A stretch of 10,196 nucleotides of DNA from UBA2730 sp022793235 (GCA_949745755.1 CATJZL010000078.1:1-10196); one strand, 5' to 3'; shown: positions 1-6,532, numbered from the stretch's first letter. Program-made: numbers and translations. The notes: generated by a model not told the origin, from the letters alone.

Positions 1-88
1 AAGTTGTAATCTTGCCATTAATAAGCATAGTTAAAATTTTGTGAATTTTTTGTTCTTTCATATTTAGTATAATCCTTTCATTATTCAT
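1..88 (-). CDS. Transposase N-terminus, ISNCY-like (partial)
   Basis: Only the first 29 codons are inside the window, reading leftward from ATG at 88. The translation starts MNNERIILNMKEQ and continues with KILTMLINGKITT. A short Met-Lys-Glu segment, then an amphipathic helix and a Gly-Lys-Ile-Thr turn, is how many ISNCY-type transposases begin their N-terminal helix-turn-helix. The family call is from memory of such N-termini and rests on little sequence. An internal ATG at 61 is an alternative start. A purine-rich AGAAAG lies about 10 bases before the ATG. The direct repeats and promoter upstream of this start support an insertion-sequence gene over a chromosomal regulator. The catalytic domain cannot be seen. 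Confidence 0.5.
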   Translation of the reverse strand, partial: MNNERIILNMKEQKIHKILTMLINGKITT

Positions 89-116
89 ATTGATTAACTT
101 CTTTCTCTGAAGGAGT

Positions 117-144
117 ATTATATATCATTTACTGACATTTTCAA
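117..144 (-). promoter_or_regulatory. Promoter of the transposase gene
   Basis: On the minus strand there is TTGAAA (144-139), a 16-bp spacer, and a perfect TATAAT (122-117). Transcription would begin near 110, about 20 bases before the transposase ATG at 88. The -35 box lies inside the inner copy of the tandem repeat, so a protein binding the repeat could repress the promoter. That is inference. Confidence 0.55.
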
Positions 145-184
145 AAAATGATATAACATGACATTATCACAAAACGATAACACA
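133..184. repeat. Tandem imperfect 26-bp direct repeat at the IS tip
   Basis: Copy 1 is 133-158 and copy 2 is 159-184, directly abutting. Both begin TGACATT-TC and end with A-CA. By eye they agree at 21 of 26 positions. Tandem repeats at the end of an element, just upstream of its transposase gene, are typical transposase binding sites. The same unit, inverted, would be expected at the other end outside the window. Confidence 0.65.
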
Positions 185-201
185 ATTTAAAAATTTTGGT
201 A

Positions 202-230
202 TTGAATTTTTTTATATTTTGTAGTATAAT
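202..230 (+). promoter_or_regulatory. Promoter of the cps-type operon
   Basis: TTGAAT (202-207), a 17-bp spacer and a perfect TATAAT (225-230) make a strong sigma-A-type promoter. The predicted start is near 237, leaving a leader of about 59 bases before the ATG at 296. The leader carries the 10-mer TTACAAGAAG twice (241-250 and 258-267). No terminator hairpin is visible in it. Confidence 0.8.
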
Positions 231-295
231 ATAGCCAGTTTTACAAGAAGAGGGGTATTACAAGAAGGATAAAAGAAAATTTAGGGGGTTTTTAT

Positions 296-991
296 ATGGA
301 AGAAATAGACTTAAAAGAGCTATTTGAATTTATTAAGGTAAAAATATATGTTATTATTTTTGTTATTGGTATTGTACTGATTATTGGAGGAATTTATACA
401 TTTCAGTTAAAAGTACCTGTGTATCAGTCTAGTGCTACGATTGTACTTGCTAATAATGAGCAGGCGAATAGTACTGAAATTACACAAAATGAAGTAGCAT
501 TAAATCAAAAACTTGTTAGTACTTATAGTGAAATAGTAAAAAGTAGAAAAGTACTTACTTCTGTTATTGATAGTATGAATCTTAATTATTCTTATGAGGA
601 ATTAAGTAAAGAGGTTTCTGTGCATGCAGTTGAAAATACAGAAATTATTAAGATTACAGTTACCGATCGGGATTCTTTGAAGGCACAAAAGATTGCTAAA
701 AATATTTCTAATGTTTTTGCAGAAGAAGTAAGTAGTATTTATAAAGTTAAAAATGTGCATATATTGGATACTGCTAACTATTCAAAAAAACCTAGTAATA
801 TTAATTATATAAAAGAGTTATGTATTTATATTGTTAGTGGTTTTGTAATTGGCTTTGGAATATTATTTATTATATTTTATGTTGATAATACTATTAAAAC
901 GGTTGAACAAGTTGAAGCAAAACTTGGGCTTCCTATACTTGGAAGAATTCCTTTATATAATAGTAAAAAAAGTAATAAAAGGGGGAAATAA
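296..991 (+). CDS. cpsC: CpsC/YveK/Wzz-like polysaccharide co-polymerase (tyrosine kinase adaptor)
   Basis: This 231-aa membrane protein belongs to the Wzz/CpsC family, which controls polysaccharide chain length and, in Bacillota, anchors and activates a separate cytoplasmic tyrosine kinase. Seen: a cytoplasmic start, a first membrane helix at about 16-38, an external domain rich in Ser, Thr and Asn beginning with the family-typical PVYQSSATIVL (41-51), a short KKPSN segment (164-168), a second helix at about 174-196, and a basic cytoplasmic tail with LGLPILGRIPLYN (210-222). Length and topology are normal for the family. ATG 296 is preceded by AGGGGG (283-288). The kinase gene follows after 2 bases, which supports a working adaptor-kinase pair. 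The polymer it would act on is not evident, as no biosynthetic genes are present. Confidence 0.9.
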   Translation: MEEIDLKELFEFIKVKIYVIIFVIGIVLIIGGIYTFQLKVPVYQSSATIVLANNEQANSTEITQNEVALNQKLVSTYSEIVKSRKVLTSVIDSMNLNYSYEELSKEVSVHAVENTEIIKITVTDRDSLKAQKIAKNISNVFAEEVSSIYKVKNVHILDTANYSKKPSNINYIKELCIYIVSGFVIGFGILFIIFYVDNTIKTVEQVEAKLGLPILGRIPLYNSKKSNKRGK

Positions 992-993
992 TT

Positions 994-1656
994 ATGAATG
1001 AGGAGTTAATTGTACATTTAAGACCAAAATCAAGTATTAGTGAAAACATTAGAACAATACGTACTAATTTACAATTTTCAAGTATTAAAGAGAATATGAA
1101 AGTTATTTTAATTACAAGTTCTATACCTGGAGAGGGTAAAAGTTTTATTTCATCAAATTTAGCTGCCGCTTTTGCTCAAACAAAGAAAAAGGTTTTATTA
1201 ATTGATTGTGATATTCGACGTGGTAAACAGCATAGAATACTTTGGAGTAAAGATGAAAAAGGATTAAGTGATTTACTTATTTCGAATGATGATGTCAATA
1301 ATTATATCGTAAAGACTGCAATTGATAATTTATATCTTATTACAAGGGGAACTATTGCTCCAAATCCATCTGAGCTTTTAAATTCAAATAAGATGAAGAA
1401 TTTAATTGCAGAGTTAAAGAATCGATTTGATTATATTATTTTAGATGGAGTTCCCGTTACTGGACTTCCAGATGCTTTAGTCCTTTCTAAAATTGCTGAT
1501 AAAACTGTGATTATTGCTTCTGCTGGATATACACCTACAGATTTACTTGTCAATACGAAAAAGAGTTTATTAAATGTAGGTGCTGATATTGCAGGTGTAG
1601 TTGTCAATAAGTTAAAGGTTCCAAATAGTAGTTATTATTCTAAGTATTATGAATAA
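994..1656 (+). CDS. cpsD: CpsD/YwqD-type bacterial tyrosine kinase
   Basis: A BY-kinase of 220 aa, a P-loop protein that autophosphorylates on a C-terminal tyrosine cluster and acts with the preceding CpsC-like adaptor at the membrane. Seen: the ExxRxxR oligomerisation motif (E17, R20, R23), Walker A SIPGEGKS (43-50), Walker A' VLLIDCD (67-73), an APNPSELL segment (122-129) characteristic of the family, Walker B IILD (148-151), and a tail of four tyrosines (Y214, Y215, Y218, Y219). ATG 994 follows AGGGGG (980-985). Its last 8 bases overlap the phosphatase gene, so the two are likely translationally coupled. All motifs for activity are intact. Its substrates beyond itself cannot be told from the sequence. 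Confidence 0.93.
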   Translation: MNEELIVHLRPKSSISENIRTIRTNLQFSSIKENMKVILITSSIPGEGKSFISSNLAAAFAQTKKKVLLIDCDIRRGKQHRILWSKDEKGLSDLLISNDDVNNYIVKTAIDNLYLITRGTIAPNPSELLNSNKMKNLIAELKNRFDYIILDGVPVTGLPDALVLSKIADKTVIIASAGYTPTDLLVNTKKSLLNVGADIAGVVVNKLKVPNSSYYSKYYE

Positions 1657-2398
1657 TTATATTGATTTACATTCCCATATTTTAGATGGTATTGATGATG
1701 GGAGTAAAAATTTAGAAGAAAGTATAGAAATGATTCAGAAAATGGAATCTTTGGGATTTAATGGGATTGTTGCGACTCCCCATTATATAGAGGGAAGTAT
1801 TTATAATGCTAATAATTTTATTAAAAAGAGTAGATTGGATTCTTTACGAAGTTCTTTGATTCAGAAAAATAGTTGTATTTCTCTTTATCTTGGAAATGAA
1901 ATATTTATTTGTGATGAGATTGAGTCTTTAGTGAAATTTGGAGAGATTAGTTCTATTAATGGTACCTTCTATCTTTTAATTGAGCTTCCGTTTGAACATG
2001 AAATTGCATCTTTAAATGATTATTTATTTAGACTTAGGAGTAAAGGATATAAGATTATTCTTGCTCATCCAGAAAGATATCGTTATTTTCAAGAACATCC
2101 AGAAAAAATGAAAGAATATATAGATATGGGAATCCTTTTTCAATGTAATTATGGTAGTATCGTTGGTCAGTATGGAAAAAGAGCGATGAAAGCTATGCAG
2201 ACTTTTTTAAAAAAAGGATATATACATATCTTGTCGAGTGATGTGCATAAGAAAGATAGTGAATTTTTTACCATTTTTCCTGTTGCTTGTCAAAAAATTA
2301 AAAAGATCGTTGGAGAAGATATGTTTAGGAAACTTTCTTTTGATAATTCCTATCAAGTACTTAATAATATGAATTTGGATGAGAGGGTTGAATGTTAA
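1649..2398 (+). CDS. cpsB: CpsB/YwqE-type PHP protein-tyrosine phosphatase
   Basis: A metal-dependent phosphatase of the PHP superfamily, 249 aa, which in related operons dephosphorylates the CpsD tyrosine cluster. Seen metal-site motifs: DLHSHIL (H8, H10), the acidic IDDG (D16, D17), ATPHY (H45), GNE (E83), ILAHPERY (H140) and SSDVH (D198, H200). These match the CpsB/YwqE pattern and suggest an active enzyme. The ATG at 1649 lies inside the end of the kinase gene with no convincing separate ribosome binding site, pointing to translation by coupling. The order adaptor, kinase, phosphatase differs from the pneumococcal B-C-D order but is common elsewhere in Bacillota. That comparison is general knowledge, not tested here. 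Confidence 0.93.
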   Translation: MNNYIDLHSHILDGIDDGSKNLEESIEMIQKMESLGFNGIVATPHYIEGSIYNANNFIKKSRLDSLRSSLIQKNSCISLYLGNEIFICDEIESLVKFGEISSINGTFYLLIELPFEHEIASLNDYLFRLRSKGYKIILAHPERYRYFQEHPEKMKEYIDMGILFQCNYGSIVGQYGKRAMKAMQTFLKKGYIHILSSDVHKKDSEFFTIFPVACQKIKKIVGEDMFRKLSFDNSYQVLNNMNLDERVEC

Positions 2399-2850
2399 AA
2401 TTAGGATTAGTTATTCTTTCGCCAGATAAGGACCATTTTGTTTTTATAAAGAGACTTGACAAGGGTAAATCTCATTATGATTTATGTAGGGAATTTATAG
2501 AGGAGCAGAATTTATTTGATGGTACTTTGGAGTATTTAGATTGTTTTTATAATCAAGCTATTTATTTAATTGGTTCTGGGTATGTATTGTTACAAGTGAC
2601 CCCTTTTAATTATTTTGATGTTTTATACTTGCCTAGGAAATTACAAATACATCAATATAAGTGGTTGAGGTTTAGAGGAATTTTGTTAAAGAGATTGAAT
2701 CTTGCTCTTGTATCTTTAAATGAAAAGAATTGTATAGAAAATTATGATAAAGAAAATTTGGAAGATATTTCTGTTTATTTAAAATTTGTAGAACTTATTT
2801 CTGATAAAAAGTTGGAAACTGTATATACTAAAAAGAAAAAAATTAGATGA
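2392..2850 (+). CDS. Unknown protein with a degenerate Nudix-like N-terminus
   Basis: This 152-aa protein is not one I recognise by name. It begins inside the last codons of the phosphatase gene (ATG 2392, GAGAGG just upstream), so it is coupled to that operon, and it ends with TGA. No signal peptide or membrane helix is seen. The N-terminus LGLVILSPDKDHFVFIKR (4-21) reads as two beta strands, followed by CREFIEEQNL (32-41). This matches the second half of a Nudix box (R-E-hydrophobic-x-E-E-x-x-hydrophobic; E34, E37, E38), but the expected upstream Gly and first Glu are absent. A later YKWLRF resembles a common Nudix C-terminal strand. It could be a divergent Nudix hydrolase or a chance match. 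The C-terminal third is charged and ends KKKKIR. Confidence 0.75.
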   Translation: MLKLGLVILSPDKDHFVFIKRLDKGKSHYDLCREFIEEQNLFDGTLEYLDCFYNQAIYLIGSGYVLLQVTPFNYFDVLYLPRKLQIHQYKWLRFRGILLKRLNLALVSLNEKNCIENYDKENLEDISVYLKFVELISDKKLETVYTKKKKIR

Positions 2851-2863
2851 GAAATATGATATG

Positions 2864-2898
2864 AACCCCGTTTCTTGGACATAGGAAACGAGGTTTTT
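2864..2898 (+). terminator. Intrinsic terminator of the cps-type operon
   Basis: The arm AACCCCGTTTCTT (2864-2876) pairs with AGGAAACGAGGTT (2883-2895) through a long stem with one mismatch and one wobble pair and a 6-base loop, followed by a T run. It closes the operon 14 bases after the fourth gene, so no biosynthetic genes belong to this transcript. Confidence 0.88.
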
Positions 2899-3159
2899 AT
2901 ATGAGTGAATTAAGTTATGAAGATAAAATAAATATGTTGACAGGCTGTAAACAGATAAATTTTATGTATAAATTGTTGTTTTGAAGACATAAATGTTTTT
3001 TTTATTTAAAAATCATCTTTAAATATATTAAAAAGACTTTAAAAATGCAAAATAAGGATATGAGAGTGGATTTGTTGTAATTTGTAGAAAAAGATGTTAT
3101 TTTGATGGTGACTAGATAATCTTTTTGAAATGGCTATAAAAAATGGGAGGTAAACTTAT
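2899..3159. other. Gene-free spacer between the cps-type operon and the secreted-protein operon
   Basis: No supportable gene is seen on either strand. The stretch is AT-rich, with several TTTAAA-type runs at 3005-3045 and a consensus -35 TTGACA (2937-2942) that lacks a good -10 partner. A 27-codon open frame at 2901-2984 is judged spurious. The best promoter for the next operon lies at 3075-3103. Confidence 0.5.
3075..3103 (+). promoter_or_regulatory. Likely promoter of the secreted-protein/ABC operon
   Basis: TTGTAA (3075-3080), a 17-bp spacer and TATTTT (3098-3103) preceded by TG at 3095-3096 form an extended -10 promoter with moderate matches. Transcription would start near 3110, giving a leader of about 50 bases. 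The weak boxes suggest that activation may be needed, but no regulator gene is present in the window. Confidence 0.4.
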
Positions 3160-3585
3160 ATGAAAAGTTTAAAAATTTTATTGATCATACTAGGAATTAC
3201 TGCTTTTACTAGTATGGGAAATGTTTTTGCATATTATCCAATACAATCGCTTGCAGGAATGAGAGTACCTGCGCATAATGGTAGTGTATCTACTTCTATT
3301 AAAAATGTTCCTGAATATGCAGTTGGTTCAGATCAAATAGTAAATAATGTATCTATTTCACCTAGTGGTGATACTTTAGATATTCGAGTTCGAAAATATA
3401 ATGCAAACAATGCGGTAGTTAAAAATGGTGCTTGGAAAATTTTAAAAACTGGATCAAAAACGGTTCTTTCTTCTGGAGATTTAGACTTTAATTTTGATGG
3501 AAGTCGTATACAAGTACAAATTGATTCTAGATGGTATTATACAGATACTACTATTATTAATAGTGGTATGTGGGCATATGAATAG
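3160..3585 (+). CDS. Small secreted beta-rich protein, possible bacteriocin-like precursor
   Basis: A 141-aa exported protein. Seen: a classical signal peptide with KSLK, a hydrophobic core and the site NVFA-YY (cleavage after residue 24). The mature part is about 117 residues, has no cysteine, is rich in Ser, Asn, Val and Asp, shows alternating patterns suggestive of beta strands (72-80, 115-122), has three tryptophans (W92, W125, W138), and ends SGMWAYE. ATG 3160 follows GGGAGG (3145-3150). Three membrane proteins and an ATPase lie directly downstream, as in loci for lactococcin-972-like or DUF2712-like secreted proteins. The layout and the Gly-x-Trp ending recall those families, but I cannot confirm membership from sequence alone. 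A bacteriocin, an immunity-related secreted factor or a surface protein all remain possible. Confidence 0.8.
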   Translation: MKSLKILLIILGITAFTSMGNVFAYYPIQSLAGMRVPAHNGSVSTSIKNVPEYAVGSDQIVNNVSISPSGDTLDIRVRKYNANNAVVKNGAWKILKTGSKTVLSSGDLDFNFDGSRIQVQIDSRWYYTDTTIINSGMWAYE

Positions 3586-3615
3586 ATAATCTATAAATCA
3601 TTCAATCGATTATCT
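3584..3615 (+). promoter_or_regulatory. Stem-loop between the secreted-protein gene and the permease genes
   Basis: AGATAATC (3584-3591) pairs perfectly with GATTATCT (3608-3615) around a 16-base loop, starting inside the stop codon of the secreted-protein gene. No T run follows, so it is not a standard terminator. It may stabilise or process the first-gene message, giving more precursor than transporter. That role is inferred. Confidence 0.45.
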
Positions 3616-3642
3616 TCGTCATTATTCGTTTGGAGGTTTTGT

Positions 3643-4473
3643 ATGGAGAATATAAAACAATATTTAAAATCAAAAGAATTTATAGTTTGTTTTCTATTAA
3701 TGTCTATTCTTATTATCATTAGTATTATTGATTATATACGTTATCCTATAACTTATAAATATAGTGGTGCTGTTGTAGAATGGATGAATCGTTTTTCTTT
3801 TTGGAATCATACTATGTATTATCATGCTAGTGGTCTTATTATGTTTTTGAGTCCTTTTATTATTACTGTCCTTTCATTAAGTGCTTTTTTTGATAAGGTA
3901 AAGGGAAGTTATTTAAAGGATGTTTTATTAAGAGAAAAATATAGGAGTTTTCTTACAAAAGAAATTCTTTTCTCTTATGTGAAAACTATATTTCCCTTTT
4001 TGTTTCTCTCTTTGGTAGTATTTATAATAGGCTGTTTATTTTATACTGATAAAATAGTTAATTATACTTATGCAGATCTTTATACTGAATTTGATTATAT
4101 TGGTCATTTTGGTCCTTATACTTATATCTTTTTGTGTCATATAGCTATGTTTTTATATATAGTTATGGTTACTAATTTAGGCTTTATTGTTTTTCGGTTT
4201 ACAAAAAAATTCTCTGTTAGTCTTATTTTAACCTTTGCCCTTATTAATACTTTGAATTTTTTAATAGGAAATGTTGATAAGATTTTAAAATCATTTTTGG
4301 GAAATCATTTTTTAGTACAATTTTTAGAAAATTTTAATATATATGAAGGATATATGGTCCAATCTACTGTTACTCATGCTATTTTTTCTATGAGTATTCT
4401 TGTATTCATTACAACTATAATTGTCTATTTTCTTTATAGAAATAAAGAGAGATTGGTGATGGATTTTGATTAA
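3643..4473 (+). CDS. ABC transporter membrane subunit 1 (six helices)
   Basis: A 276-aa integral membrane protein and the first of three adjacent permease-like genes ending at an ATPase. Predicted helices by hydrophobicity are about 13-31, 61-83, 112-133, 157-185, 190-208 and 243-265, the six-helix layout of ABC-2-type exporters. A larger external loop between the first two helices holds several aromatic residues (47-60). Just before helix 3 lies DVLLREKYRSF (93-103), a loop motif echoed in the next two proteins. ATG 3643 has GGAGG (3632-3636) at good spacing. It most likely forms the membrane channel with the two following proteins and is powered by the ATPase at 5903-6532. No named family is claimed. 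Confidence 0.82.
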   Translation: MENIKQYLKSKEFIVCFLLMSILIIISIIDYIRYPITYKYSGAVVEWMNRFSFWNHTMYYHASGLIMFLSPFIITVLSLSAFFDKVKGSYLKDVLLREKYRSFLTKEILFSYVKTIFPFLFLSLVVFIIGCLFYTDKIVNYTYADLYTEFDYIGHFGPYTYIFLCHIAMFLYIVMVTNLGFIVFRFTKKFSVSLILTFALINTLNFLIGNVDKILKSFLGNHFLVQFLENFNIYEGYMVQSTVTHAIFSMSILVFITTIIVYFLYRNKERLVMDFD

Positions 4474-5215
4474 TTTTTTGAAGAATGTTATGCATTATTT
4501 TTGTTCTACTTGGGAATATAAGGCTATACTTGTTTATATTTTTATGGGCTCTTTTTTTATAACCTATCAAAATGCGGGACTTAGTTATGGTGAGTTAGTC
4601 ACATCCTCTTTTACCCATAAAATATTTTTGGTGGTTATATTATATCCCAGTTTTATTGCTATGTTTATGAATTTATATCAATATATAAATAAAAACTATT
4701 GTTTACTCTTAAGAATTAGAGATAGGAAAAAATATGCTCAATTTTGTATGCATACAGTTGTATTTATGAGCTTATTCTTATTTATTCATGTGGTAGTTAT
4801 TGTCCTAATTAACTGTAATATTACACCTCATGCTGATTTTAAGTTCACACATAATTTAGGATATGATAGTCCTGATTTTATAGTGTTTTTGGTTGCAATC
4901 ATGAAAGTATTACTCACAGTTTTAGGTATAGGTTTATTTAATTTATTTTTGCAATTTACTATTAAGAGAAGGAAAATAGTAGGGGTGATTCTTATGTTTT
5001 CTCTTACTTTGCTTTTCTTCGGAGATAAATTTTATCCTTGTGGTATCTTTGTAATGGATCTCTTTAATCCTGGCTTTCAATCGCATGGATATATGCTTAT
5101 CAATCATATTTGGGAATTAATAGTATCAGGCCTTATTTATTTTCCGATTGTATTTCTTCTTTTATATTTTGGCATTTTGAAAAGTTCAAAAAAGATTTAT
5201 ATAGGAGTAGAATAA
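4466..5215 (+). CDS. ABC transporter membrane subunit 2 (six helices, TTG start)
   Basis: A 249-aa membrane protein with helices at about 19-37, 52-74, 93-117, 138-164, 170-187 and 215-237. The loop before helix 3 reads LLRIRDRKKY (81-90), matching the motif in subunits 1 and 3 and suggesting common ancestry. The start chosen is TTG at 4466, overlapping the previous gene by 8 bases behind a GGTGATGG stretch. The alternative is ATG at 4490, eight codons later. The overlap favours coupled translation of subunits 1 and 2. Polytopic ~250-residue partners of a BcrA/LanF-type ATPase are typical of LanE/LanG-like immunity pumps and small-peptide exporters. Which role applies here is unknown. Confidence 0.8.
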   Translation: MINFLKNVMHYFCSTWEYKAILVYIFMGSFFITYQNAGLSYGELVTSSFTHKIFLVVILYPSFIAMFMNLYQYINKNYCLLLRIRDRKKYAQFCMHTVVFMSLFLFIHVVVIVLINCNITPHADFKFTHNLGYDSPDFIVFLVAIMKVLLTVLGIGLFNLFLQFTIKRRKIVGVILMFSLTLLFFGDKFYPCGIFVMDLFNPGFQSHGYMLINHIWELIVSGLIYFPIVFLLLYFGILKSSKKIYIGVE

Positions 5216-5216
5216 A

Positions 5217-5891
5217 ATGTATGCTATATTAAAGAGAAATCTATATTATTTTTATCATAAAAGTATATATTTATTATTACCTTTATTTTGTATTTTTATA
5301 TTTTTTGTGACCTCTATCCATAATGATTTTATAGATAGTGAGGCTATTTTTTATATATTAACTGGCACTTATCATTCTTCAAGTACTTTTCTTTTCATTA
5401 GTTTATCTCTTGTTATAAATATGACTTATTTATATTATGCTTATATTCTATTTACTTATGATATAAATTACAATAAAGAAAATATATTTTTAAGAATAGA
5501 TTATAAAAAATGGGTAGTTTCTATCCTAATAAGTGCTGCTGTTTTGAATGCTGTACTCACTTTTATTTTTACGGGAATTGGAACTTTTTTCATGATAAGT
5601 ATGGGAAGGAGAGTTTTCTTTTCTTTTCCTATTGTGATACTTATCTATTTTACAAAGATGTTTATTACTCAATTGTTGTTCTTGTTCAATAAATTATTTA
5701 CTAAAATGAGCTTGATTTTATTGGGGATAATTTTACTTTGTCCTTTGCTGTTTAGAATAAATAGTTTTATTTATGTAACAGCCTTAATAGAAAAATATAA
5801 TGTTTTTTCTATTCTTTGTATTCAAATTGTTTTAAATATTATTTTAATAGTTATTAGTTTCATCCTAAAGGATAAAAAAATAACGATGTAG
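5217..5891 (+). CDS. ABC transporter membrane subunit 3 (six helices)
   Basis: A 224-aa membrane protein, the smallest of the three. Hydrophobic segments fall at about 17-34, 57-80, 99-128, 133-157, 164-180 and 196-217. FLRIDYKKW (91-99), directly before helix 3, repeats the loop motif of the other two subunits. ATG 5217 starts 1 base after the previous stop, with AGGAG at 5203-5207. The ATPase gene follows after 11 bases. Three distinct six-helix subunits for one ATPase is more than the usual two half-channels, so one may be an accessory or immunity protein rather than part of the channel. That is inference from gene order only. Confidence 0.8.
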   Translation: MYAILKRNLYYFYHKSIYLLLPLFCIFIFFVTSIHNDFIDSEAIFYILTGTYHSSSTFLFISLSLVINMTYLYYAYILFTYDINYNKENIFLRIDYKKWVVSILISAAVLNAVLTFIFTGIGTFFMISMGRRVFFSFPIVILIYFTKMFITQLLFLFNKLFTKMSLILLGIILLCPLLFRINSFIYVTALIEKYNVFSILCIQIVLNIILIVISFILKDKKITM

Positions 5892-5902
5892 GAGGAGAAT
5901 TT

Positions 5903-6532
5903 ATGGATGTAATATTGACAAATGTAAGTAAAAAAATAGAGAAGGAACAAGTACTTCAGGATGTTTCGTTTTCTTTAAAAGAGGGGATGATTTATGGTCT
6001 TGTTGGTCGCAATGGAAGTGGAAAAAGTATGCTATTAAAGACTATCTGTGGTTTTATAAGGCCAGATAAGGGGAGTGTATTAGTAGATGGTATTGATATT
6101 TATAAAACAAATTCTTTTCCTAAAAATACTAGAGCTCTTATTGAAAGACCTAATTATTTACCTGATTTAACAGGGTATGAAAATTTAAAAATGTTAGCAT
6201 CTATTATGAATAAGATAGGAGATGAAGAGATTTTTAATACTTTAAAAAAAGTAAACTTATTTGAAGAAAAAGATAAGAAATTTAAAAAATATTCTTTAGG
6301 TATGAAACAAAAATTAGGTATTGCTCAGGTTTTAATGGAAGATCCTGATTTGATTTTATTAGATGAACCTTTTAATGGTATAGAAGATGAAAGTATTGAA
6401 AAAATAAGAAAAATACTATTAGAAGAAAAGAGGAGGGGAAAACTAATTATTATTGCAACACATATAAAAGAGGATATAGATGAATTATGCGATGTTATTT
6501 ATAAAATGAGTGATGGTAAAATGAAAGAGTAA
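5903..6532 (+). CDS. ABC transporter ATP-binding protein, BcrA/LanF-like
   Basis: A 209-aa nucleotide-binding subunit with all core motifs: Walker A GRNGSGKS (35-42), signature YSLGMKQK (130-137), Walker B DLILLDEP (149-156) and the switch His in IIATH (H187). The Q-loop position carries Glu in ALIERPNYLPDLTGYENL (78-95, E81). This E-loop variant is known for LanF-type lantibiotic immunity ATPases and is also seen in BcrA-like bacitracin pumps. The D-loop reads NGIE (158-161), with Glu in place of the usual Asp. ATG 5903 has a strong GGAGGAG (5891-5897), and a terminator follows. It should power the three preceding membrane proteins. The subfamily features point to export of, or protection from, a peptide acting on the envelope. 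Confidence 0.92.
   Translation: MDVILTNVSKKIEKEQVLQDVSFSLKEGMIYGLVGRNGSGKSMLLKTICGFIRPDKGSVLVDGIDIYKTNSFPKNTRALIERPNYLPDLTGYENLKMLASIMNKIGDEEIFNTLKKVNLFEEKDKKFKKYSLGMKQKLGIAQVLMEDPDLILLDEPFNGIEDESIEKIRKILLEEKRRGKLIIIATHIKEDIDELCDVIYKMSDGKMKE

Larger units (their letters stand above)
1..184 (-). mobile_element. Terminal part of an ISNCY-like insertion sequence
   Basis: This is the transposase-proximal end of an insertion sequence that continues beyond the left window edge. Seen in the sequence: the first codons of a helix-turn-helix-like protein on the minus strand (88 to 1), a promoter on the same strand (144 to 117), and two imperfect tandem copies of a 26-bp repeat (133-184) of the kind transposases bind at element ends. 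The outer tip is placed near 184, where the repeat stops. The tip is inferred, because no target-site duplication can be checked with the other end missing. The cps-type promoter begins only about 18 bases beyond it. Confidence 0.55.

Noticed and set aside
2937..2965. TTGACA at 2937 with TTTTAT at 17-bp spacing as promoter for the secreted-protein operon
   Set aside because: The -35 is perfect but the -10 is poor and the leader would be about 190 bases; the extended -10 site at 3075-3103 fits better, though both could work.
2901..2984. 27-codon open frame after the cps terminator, with GAGG in the terminator stem
   Set aside because: Too short, no recognisable sequence, and its only ribosome-binding-like bases are part of the terminator hairpin.
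3160..3585. Firm assignment of the secreted protein to the lactococcin 972 family
   Set aside because: The mature part is about twice the usual length, and the large membrane partner protein of that family is missing.
5510..5692. 60-codon open frame on the + strand
   Set aside because: It lies wholly inside the third permease gene in another frame, has an unnatural Cys/Phe/Tyr-rich composition, and has no ribosome binding site.
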